Source of the DNA: Corynascus novoguineensis
Lineage: Eukaryota; Ascomycota; Sordariomycetes; Sordariales; Chaetomiaceae
Assembly (NCBI GenBank): GCA_033296725.1
Contig: MU857651.1
Location: 1,156-65,155, forward strand
Direction of reading: 5' to 3'
Length of the DNA: 64,000 nucleotides
A model generated the notes under the pieces. The model saw nothing but the letters and a program-made list of their open reading frames with translations. It was not told where the DNA came from and ran no database searches. This document shows positions 56,074-64,000 of this stretch, one piece after another. The position numbers and the translations under genes are program-made. Within the stretch, counting starts at the first letter, position 1; the number at the start of each line of letters is the position of its first letter.

Positions 56074-56865
56074 ATGATTGATCCGCAGCCCCGGCTGCTT
56101 TGGAAGTCATTGTGCTTCTTGACCAATCATCGATCGCACCACGTTCAATGGTGAGCATCCCAGAGATTGCCAACCTGAAGCTGGGGCGTTGGAGTCAGTG
56201 AGGTATTGATACAGCTCTTAGCGACATACCTGTAGATTAGATAAAGAACAGGCAAACTGTTCTCCCAGCCACCGTCTGTGACGCACTCTGCCCCGCAGGC
56301 CTATTTCAGAGCCCTGCGGGCTTGCGTTGAACTTTGAACCCAACAACGAACCATCAAACTTGCAACTTACTGAAGTCAATTTTGCAGTCAACTGCGTCAA
56401 TAGCAGCCAACTGTGTCAGGAATGTAAGTTAACATCCCGTCATCTGGTCACCGTTGTTCCACCTACCAGCACGCAGTAATCATCCAATCCATATGAGCAT
56501 ATCCACATAAGGAAACTTGGTAAAGTGTTAAAGTTATAGATTGAAGGTAACGTTATGTCAAGAAGATAAAGATGATGTTACCGGCTAATGGTAATATGGA
56601 ATAGAGGGCTTCTGATTTACCTGTCCTTCTGATTCCATGGGCGGCATATAGTTTCGAAGTCCACGAATTGGCAGTTTGTGTCGAAAGGTCCTTCGTCACT
56701 TCGTTTCTGACCGACGCAAGACCTTGATATCGTACCAGTCCTCGCTCCGTTAAAGGTAGAGAACGATTTTCCCCCTCGACTTGCGATCTCCAGAAGAAAT
56801 ACAATGCCATCACATTAACAAGACATTCCATGGCAAATATCAGGGCTTTCAACGCGGCACGACTT
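56074..56865. other. Intergenic / 3' side of the ankyrin relic
   Basis: About 790 bp. No supported gene. Confidence 0.4.
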
Positions 56866-57615
56866 TCATGGTATGTATTTCTGACTCTCATTTTCATACT
56901 GGTCTCGTTGAGTGTTAATGCATGCACCATTGTCAACGTCATAATCTCCACCGTCCCCTCTACTGCGGTGATTTGGAGTGCAGTGGTAGGATTTCTGTCC
57001 TCCCCTCAGATGCAGCGGCAGTCTCAAGCTGACCATTTTGAGTGTTGATATTCTCATCTTTGGTAAGAAGCAGTCGCATGATCTCCGTCTCCCCCTTCGA
57101 TGCGGTGGCCTCAAGGGCGGTCTCACACTGCTGCCCTTGAACGCTAACATCTGCACCCTTGTTAAGAAGCAGTCGTACGATGTCCGTATCTCCTTTCGTT
57201 GCGGCGGCCTGGAGGGAAGTCCCATACTTACCCCCTTGGGCGTTCACATCGGCACCTTTGTCGAGAAGCAGTCGTACCATCTCCGTCTCCCCGCCCCGTA
57301 CGGCGGCTTGGAGGGCAGTCCCATACTGGCCTTCTTGAGCGTTGACATCGGCACCTTTGGCAAGAAGAAGTTGTGCGATCCCTATCTTCCCTTTTAATGC
57401 GGCAGTCTGGAGGGCAGTGCCATACTTGCGCCCTTGAGCTTTGACGTCCTCACCTTTGTCAAGAAGCAGTTGTACGATCTCATCTTGCCTGTTGATATGG
57501 CGACCTCAAGGGCAGTTCCATCCGCACCTCCTTCAGCGTTGACGTCCGCACCTGCGTCAATAAGTCGTCGTACAGTCTCTATTTGTCCGCTAGACACGGC
57601 ATCGCGTAACTCCAT
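56866..57615 (-). pseudogene. Ankyrin-repeat gene with frameshifts
   Basis: ATG 57615 opens MELRDAVSSGQIETVRRLIDAGADVNAEGGADGTALEVAISTGK, a clean ankyrin repeat. At about 57484 the frame changes by one base, and the next repeats continue in the shifted frame: KYGTALQTAALKGKIGIAQLL, QYGTALQAAVRGGETEMVRLL, KYGTSLQAAATKGDTDIVRLL, QCETALEATASKGETEIMRLL. Near 57000-56930 two further frame changes break the last repeats (ALQITAVEGTVEIMTL, then VDNGACINTQRDQYENES). About seven repeats of about 33 residues remain. There is no effector domain. The repeats are close to each other in sequence, as in recently amplified NLR-type ankyrin arrays. A sequencing error at one site cannot be ruled out; three separate breaks make decay more likely. 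Confidence 0.7.
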
Positions 57616-58298
57616 GGTTCGCGATCGATTACCCAAAAGAATCGGGAGACACCAAGGGTTTCTGCGAGAACTTGAGATTGTGGAAGAGAGCGCGACGGAG
57701 GCGATGAAATTCGGTCCACAGTCGCATTCACTATGGTTGTCGTCTCAGAGAAAAAAAAAAAAAGGCACAGGCTGGGTCAAAGGATTTGTCGTCCTTGCAA
57801 AACGTACGTAAATAAATGACTGCACGAGAAGTCTATGACTTGAACATCTTTGTAAAATTTAAACCAGAGAACCCTTCGGTCATTGTTCGTGACGTGCGGT
57901 CTTGTGGTTTCGGAGGACAGAACAGGATAAGCAGTTAACGGCACATGGTACCCGCTGACTAGGCCACTTCAAACCCTGAGGAGCAGGCCAACGGCAAACA
58001 ACCTTAACCACTCGTCTTGCTACAGAGTAGACCCTTATCGCATGTAGCACAAGCCTCGCAACTGGTCTTCCTGTATAGTCATATATCCCTTCTCCGTAGC
58101 TGCCTCCCAGCTTGACATTGAACAATCCCCAACCAATCGAATCGACAAGTGGTATCCCTAATCAGTACAGCTGCAATATTGGAAGAAACAGTTCCATACA
58201 GAGAACAAAGTCGTCTTGGTACACAAACAGCATACGCTCGTCCATCGAGAACCATGCCCCAGCAGATCTCGACCGTAAGTTCATGTAAAGGGAGATCA
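57616..58298. other. Intergenic
   Basis: About 680 bp with an A tract near 57750. It probably includes the 3' untranslated region of the kinase gene. No gene seen. Confidence 0.4.
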
Positions 58299-61200
58299 TC
58301 ATGCTCCCGCATCAACAGCCGGCTTGATGTTCGCGGCAGGCTGCAACCCGGTTATTCCCTGCCCTTTACCTTCCTCTTCCTCTTCCCCTTCCCCATCCTC
58401 AAAGATCCTCTCTTCGACAACCTCACCCGGTCCTTTATGAATTGGGCTGAACGACTCGACCTCCTCGACATCCTCCTCTTCCCCCGCTTCAACCGCGTTA
58501 TCCATCCTAATGGATCCGGTCCCGCCCATGGCAGCACCCCTCCCTTCCTCCTCCCCCTCCTCTTCCTCCTCATCCTCGTCCACTTCCTGAATCGTAATCT
58601 CCCCGCTCCTCCTACCCAATCCGCTGGCGCTCGCATTCCTTGAGTGCCCAGCCGACGCTGTCCCACCGCCGCCCCCACTGGCACCTCCGCCGGCCTTCCC
58701 GCTCTCCCTCCCGTTGTGGTGATGATGATGTCCCGACAGGCTAAGCATCGGGCCCTTAAATAGGTTCCTCTTCCGTTTGGCGAACATGACCCCCCCAACT
58801 CCGCCGGCGCCAGCGCCCGTAAAAGGGTTAGGGCTTCCCGGCGGCGGGGCCCCACCCATCGTGGCGGGCCTGGAGCCGGGGAGAGCTTCGTTAAAGATGC
58901 TGAGCGGCGGGCCCGCGCGGTCACGGACGAGGCGGATGTTGCTGGGGAACCCAGGAAATCCGCCCGCTGTTGGGGTCGCGGGGAGCACCTTGACCGAGTG
59001 GTGGGGCGAGCGGGTGGATTGCATCGGTGTTTTGGAAACCGAGGTGGATACAGAGCCGTTGGACGAGGTAGACGATGCTTTGCTATGGGAATGATGGTGG
59101 GTGTGGTGCAGAGAGCGGACCGAGGAGACGGAGGAGGAGGTGGATTTGCGGCCGCGCAATCCGGTCGGGCCGGACGAGCGGCGGACTGTCGAGCGCGGCG
59201 TTAGCGGGGAGGGAGACAGGGAGTGGCGCTTGTAAGAGGAGCCCGAGGTATGCAGGCGCGGGTTGTGCCCGTGGATCGGCGGGGTGGTGAGCCCGGGCGA
59301 GACGGCGGTGCGCGAAGAAGAGCCGCCGGCAGTTGATGACGCGCCCTTGGCGGCGTAGCCATTGGCCACGACCCCCTTCGGTAGACTGACCGTCTGGGGT
59401 GTGGCCGCGGACCCGCTTGCTGGATACTTGCTCGTTTGTGGCCGCGGGCTGTCTTCCTTTGATTTCCCATCCTTCACGCTCGACTTGCCGACTAGATTCG
59501 GCGTCGACTGGCTGCCCCGCTTGTTCGAGTGCTTGTGCCGCCTCGCATTCTCGTACAGCCAATGCGTCCAGTTCTTCCAGGTGGCAATGATGGCGTGTGA
59601 TGGCCGCTTCTTAATCTTTTTTGGGTCGCCACCCTGTGAAGAACCGTTGGCGTCCAGCACGTCGCTTGTGGTTACCAGATGGAGGGTCGAACCGCGGGAA
59701 CGGGCGCTCCGCAGGACCCCTTCCTTTGGTGGGGGGAGCGGCTTGCGATGCCTCGACGAGCTGACGGACCGAATCGAATCCTTGTCGATAGGCGGAGGGG
59801 GCGCTTCGCTGTCGGGACTCAGGTTTCCGTTCGCAACCTTGGCCAGGTCGGAGAGATCTGGCATATCCGGGATGGTCAAACTTGGATAATAACCGCTCCT
59901 CCGCTCACTCCTGCCCCGGGTCCTCGGTACTGGCGGGTCCGAGAGCTTCACATAGGATTCCTCCACGGTGGCCAAGGCATTCAACCGGCTTGAGGCCTGC
60001 GAGAACCGCCTCGACGCCCTGTTCTCCAGCTCTCGCTCCCTGCGCTTTCGCTCTCGTCGCCTTTGTTTGCGCTCTTCCTTTTCAATCAGAAGTGTCCACC
60101 AGCCGGCCAAAACATTGCACTTCTGCGCCAACACGCTTTCCATAACGGAATCAGTGTCCACACCAGCACTCCGCATCCGGTGGAGGGTCTCCTTCTCTAG
60201 GGGTGTCGAGAAGGGTTCTGGGCGCTCGAGCTTGAGGATCTCCTGCTGCTGTGGGGCGTGTTCGGCGAGAAACGGGTGAGATAGGATGTCGGGGAGGGTT
60301 GGGCGGAGCAGAGGACGTTTCGAGAGCAGGCCCTTCAGCAGGGACAAGGCGTCCGGGGGTATGTGGTCCGGGTAGTTGGGTTCGTCATTGAGAATCTTGT
60401 TCCTCGTGATAGTATCGTCGTCGTCGTCGAAGGGTAATTCGCCGCAGAGAAGGGCGTAGAGAATGACACCCAAGCTCCATACGTCTACTTTTTCACCCGC
60501 ATACTTCTCCCCCTTTAGCATCTCTGGTGCCGAGTAGCATATTGTTCCGCAAAAGGTTTGTAGATAGTTGGCCTTGCCCTCGTACTCTCGCGTGAACCCA
60601 AAGTCGCACAATTTTACGTTCTCGTGCTTGTCGAGCAAGATGTTTTCGAGTTTGAGATCGCGGTGGACACACGATTGCCGGTGAACGTAGGACACGGCGC
60701 CGACCAGTTGTGTGAAGATCTTTTGTACCTTGTCGACAGGGAGCTTGCCGTGCTTCAGGAGGTAGTTGTAGAGTTCGTCACCTGGAAAGGGTCAGAAACG
60801 GCGCATTGCTGGAGCGAGGAGCTCCGTACCTGGGCAGTACTCCAAGACCAGCCAGACCAAGGTCTCGGTGACTATGACCTCGTACAGGCGAGCGATGTGG
60901 GGGTGGACGAACTGGCGGTGGTGGTGGATTTCTCGGGCGAGGTTCGAGTCGTCTTTATTCGCTGACTTGAGCACAACCTAGTAGAGAGGTTAGCCGGCGC
61001 GTGACAGTAGCAGGCGCTTCTAGCAGCGCACCTTGGAGCCATTTGTAAGCTTGTGGGTGGCTAGGTAGACCTTGCCAAACGATCCCTTGCCGATTAGGCG
61101 ACCAAGAGTGTAGTTCCCAACCGACTTGAGGTCCTTGTTGGAAAATTCGCTTTGATGCGCGGTTAGCGCGGAAAGTCGAAGGGGAGAGAGAGAGGGGGGG

Positions 61201-61395
61201 GGAGGGGGGGGGGAATTCGTTAGGGCGGGTTCCGTTCTTACTCGAGAAGCTCTTGGTACGACTGGGCAAGCTATTGGGCACGGGCTCTATCAGCGACCTG
61301 AAAGCAAAGAGGGTTGAATACATCGCGATAGCAATGCGCAAGCACACCTTCGCTTTTCGCCCGAGGGCTTCCGACTTGACCTTTGTCGATTGCAT
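58299..61395 (-). CDS. CAMK/Snf1-related Ser/Thr protein kinase with long disordered tail
   Basis: Five exons, complement(join(58299..60781, 60830..60977, 61032..61149, 61242..61270, 61348..61395)), encode 941 residues with consistent phases. Catalytic residues are complete: glycine loop LIGKGSFGKVYLATHK, lysine in KVVLKSANKD, C-helix ReiHHHRQF, hinge LEYCPGDELYNYLLKHG, catalytic loop CVHRDLKLENILL, DFGF, activation segment LQTFCGTICYSAPEML and DVWSLGVILYALLCGELPF. The kinase domain covers about residues 30-300. A basic helix (EERKQRRRERKRRERELENR) and about 600 disordered residues follow, rich in Ser, Gly and His, ending in an acidic stretch (DEDEEEEEGEEEG). The layout resembles Kin4/Frk1 or MARK-type kinases; the exact orthologue is not established. 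The acceptor of exon 3 (CAAAG) is weak but the only one keeping EFSNKDLKSVGNYTLG in frame. Confidence 0.88.
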
Positions 61396-62677
61396 CCCTC
61401 CGCCACGGTAGGATAAATCCCCGTCGTCACCCGCGGGGTCCGTTTCGAAGCGAGTGTCGGGGTGGTGCTCTCGCGGTGCCCTCTTTCCGGGCCGGAGTCA
61501 ATTGACAACGGGATTCGGCCAATGCATGGAGGGTTCAGCGGTCGACGACGCGACAGATAGCTAAAACTTGAAGAATAGCAAGCCGAGGCAGACGACACGA
61601 CTGATCCAGGGGAGGCTGTCGTTGAGCGGTTGGCGAATCGGCGGGGCGAAGGCGGTTCGGAAGGCGGGCGGGGGGATCGAAGGTTTTGGCTCTGTTCCCG
61701 GTTTCAACAAGAGAGTCGCTTGGATCGTCCACAGTTGAGATGGACAGGAGGGCTCTGAGTGCAAGACGATGCGTCCTGGAATGGTCGACCGAAGCTGGAG
61801 ACGCGATTGTGGAACGGGGGTTTCGGGCCAGAGCTCCAAAAATTGTTAGCGTGCCCGAAGACCCAGTCGGAATGCCCAGCACAGGCGGCACGGTGGAGGT
61901 GGATAGGGGACTGGTTCCGCAGTGGAGAAATTGCACTAGCAACTTAAACTTCGAAGTGTTGAAGATGCACGAAGTGGTAGTGGGTACCTGATTTTACACG
62001 GTTAACATGAAGTTGTGAGTGTTGGACGAGGCACGCGTCTTTGTAACAGAAGCACAAGGTTTTCGACAGTCATGTCTAGGTATTTGTATACCACCTTGTC
62101 GGCAGATTCAAAAACTTGGAAACCGTTGAAAAAAAAAAAATCTCAGACTCTCGATTTCTTGGGCCCGATCAGGAGGCCAGCCTTCCAGAAGCAGAAGGCG
62201 CCAAGCCAGGGGCAGATCGCCCTGAATGTGGTTCTGGGTCGAAGTGGGTCAACGTCCCTGAACATCCCCTGTCTCCACGTCCGGACGTCTTCCGCAGTCC
62301 TTCAAAGTATGCGCATTGCGCACCGAGACTCCAGATGAGTCTGCAGATTATATCATGCGATTTACTCAACCCAAAACTTGAGTAGTTGGTTATACCAATG
62401 ATAAGGTAGCTGCGATTCCCTAAAAAATAGCGACGCGCTATGATGAAACCCTTAGAATGGACCACCTTTTCAGCTGGTTTACCGTACCCGTTTAAGCCAC
62501 TTATACACCTTAGTTTAGATTAACACCCAGACGCAATCAGAATCTCGATGCCTTCCTCTTTCTCCAATAACCGAATTCCAAGCTTCCCATACTTCCAACT
62601 CCCTCTTGTCTCGTTATCTGCTCTCCTACCTACACAGTATCTCCCACCCCCCCCTTCTCCTCTTCTTCTTCTTTTCC
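61396..62677. other. Intergenic / kinase promoter region
   Basis: About 1.3 kb with a G-rich to C-rich strand asymmetry and an A tract at about 62128. No supported gene. Confidence 0.45.
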
Positions 62678-64000
62678 TTAACCCTTTCTCTTCCCCTTAC
62701 TCGCACCCCCCGTCAACCTGAGAACCTCCTTCCAGCGCCCCGGCTCACTGAGAATCTCGAAGGCTCTCTCCCTCTTACTCTGCAGCTCCGCTTCCCCACC
62801 ATCCCCTCCCGCTGCAGATAGCCGATCGATCGCTGCCCCGAGCCGACTTTCGTCCCCGGAGCTGAGGCTGCTGCTCGAGGGGCTTCGGTCCGGCACCATG
62901 CGCAGCAGACCACCTCCACCCCCTTCCGCCGTGCCCCCGACTCCGCCTCTCTCACGCTCGCGCTCCTTAGCCTCGGCCTGTGCCGTTTTCATGGCCTTCA
63001 GGCGATCGTCGCCGCAGTGCATGGCGATAACGTCGAGTCCGGGGAAGTTGCGCGACAGGAAGGCCTGCAAATCAGGCAGGATTGAGGCGTCCGGGCGATA
63101 GGTGCCCGAGTCATTGTCGATGGTGAGGCGGTAGCGATTGGGTTGCGGGGGAGGGGGGCCCGCAAGGGGTCCCTCTAAAGGGGAATCTGGGGGGTGGGTC
63201 GGTTGGTCGTCCGGCGGGCTGGTCTCGTGGTGTTTCTGGCCGATGGCGGAGGAAGAAGAGGAGATCTGATCTAGGTTGTCGTTGTTATTATTCTTCTTCT
63301 CGTTCTTGATAGAAAATGCATCTGCGTTCTCGTTCTGATCCACTGGATGGGTGAGCCGCCGGATGAAGAACTCGCCCGCGCACGCAACGTAGGTCGCCAC
63401 GTCCGAGTGCATCGTGTGCTTGCTCAGTAGGTCGATACCAAACTCCTTGCCCGTCTCTGTGAACCGCATCATGCCGTCAAGCGTGATGACATAGGTAAAG
63501 ATGCGGCCGCCCTCGTCGAAGTGGGTCATGCGCAGGAACTGCAGCGTTGCCTCCTCACTGCAAGGCGGGAACGAGCCGTATTCGGTGCTCGAGTCGTAGT
63601 TATAGATCCGCTTATGCTGTTTGCGGAGTATCTTATGCAATATACGCCCCCGTATCCCCTGCGAGGAGAACATGCGGCCGATCATGGGCCGAAACTCGAC
63701 GTAGCGGTGATAGAGTTTTGGCGGGACGGGACCCGAGAGCTGGATCTCATTTGCTTGGAAACTGGTCTGTTGTTAGAACTAGTGCGTCTTTGCTGCCACG
63801 AGAAATGAGAAAGAATGAAGGACACACTCGTATCTCTTGGTCTGCCGATCGTCCTCCTGTGCCGGCGACGCCATATCATGTTTCTCATCCCGGTTCACCT
63901 TAACGCCCGTCAACCGCCCGATCATAGGGCTGTAATGCTTCACCCAGGTCGTCGGCCCGACTGTGTACATCTGCGCATGGGGCGGATCCGATCTGCCTAG
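62678..64000 (-). CDS. Conserved-looking fungal protein of unknown function, 5' end outside window
   Basis: Two exons are visible, complement(join(62678..63761, 63828..>64000)), about 418 residues. The last intron (GTGTGTC..GACCAG) joins DDRQTKRYD to FQANEIQLSGPVPPKLYHRY. The first block (MYTVGPTTWVKHYSPMIGRLTGVKV) starts with a possible ATG at 63970, but the frame stays open to the window edge, so the true start is probably outside. A well-ordered region follows: EFRPMIGRMFSSQGIRGRILHK, YGSFPPCSEEATLQFLRMTHFDEGGRIFTYVITLDGMMRFTETGKEFGIDLLSKH. Then come an Asn/Ser/Pro-rich linker and a second ordered part (YRPDASILPDLQAFLSRNFPGLDVIAMHCGDDRLKAMK) and a Glu/Arg helix. I do not recognise a named domain. 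No membrane segment. Confidence 0.75.

Noticed and set aside
1..64000. CRISPR arrays, bacterial operons or plasmid features
   Set aside because: The sequence is eukaryotic (introns, fungal families); no regularly spaced repeats were seen.

Overview
This 64 kb window comes from a filamentous ascomycete, most likely a sordariomycete-like Pezizomycotina. Genes carry several short introns of about 50-200 bp with GT..AG ends and CTAAC-like branch sites. They sit on both strands with no operons, and the proteins are fungal types (SidF/SidL-type siderophore acyltransferase, Pho80-like cyclin, Erv2-like oxidase, proteasome beta1). Exon joins below were worked out by hand from splice signals and reading-frame continuity; none has transcript support.

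Left part (0-19 kb), mostly metabolism: a 5'-truncated DHA-type MFS exporter; an EthD/TpcK-family small decarboxylase or dehydratase; a siderophore hydroxyornithine acyltransferase; an AMID/AIF2-like FAD oxidoreductase; a five-exon SDR; a Tgl3/4/5-like patatin triacylglycerol lipase; a COG2945-like alpha/beta hydrolase; an unknown 255-aa protein; and a DUF3445 (HDOD-type) haem oxygenase-like protein.

Accessory island (about 19.4-29.5 kb): relics and unusual genes. There is a deletion-damaged acyl-protein-thioesterase-like pseudogene and a decayed ankyrin fragment. A SIR2-like NAD-binding protein is transcribed divergently from a lipase resembling bacterial family I.5. Next to them lies a long MYND-finger gene destroyed by many stop codons that fit C-to-T (RIP-type) mutation. 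A secreted SH3-domain lysozyme-like gene follows at 30 kb, then a gene-poor stretch.

Right part (34-64 kb): an MFS sugar porter, an MDR enoyl reductase, a Pho80-like cyclin, a TPR/ankyrin/TIR-like protein that retains the WCxxE motif, proteasome beta1 (with its catalytic Thr in a 15-nt microexon), an Erv2-like sulfhydryl oxidase, a small unknown protein, two further decayed genes (one an ankyrin gene with frameshifts), a CAMK-type protein kinase and a conserved unknown protein running off the right edge.

The most interesting biology is the divergent SIR2-like/lipase pair inside a relic-rich island, together with a separate TIR-like protein. SIR2 and TIR are the two folds best known for NAD+-consuming immune or cell-death activity (Thoeris ThsA/ThsB, SARM1). 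A role in fungal self/non-self recognition or antiviral defence is a hypothesis, not something the sequence proves.
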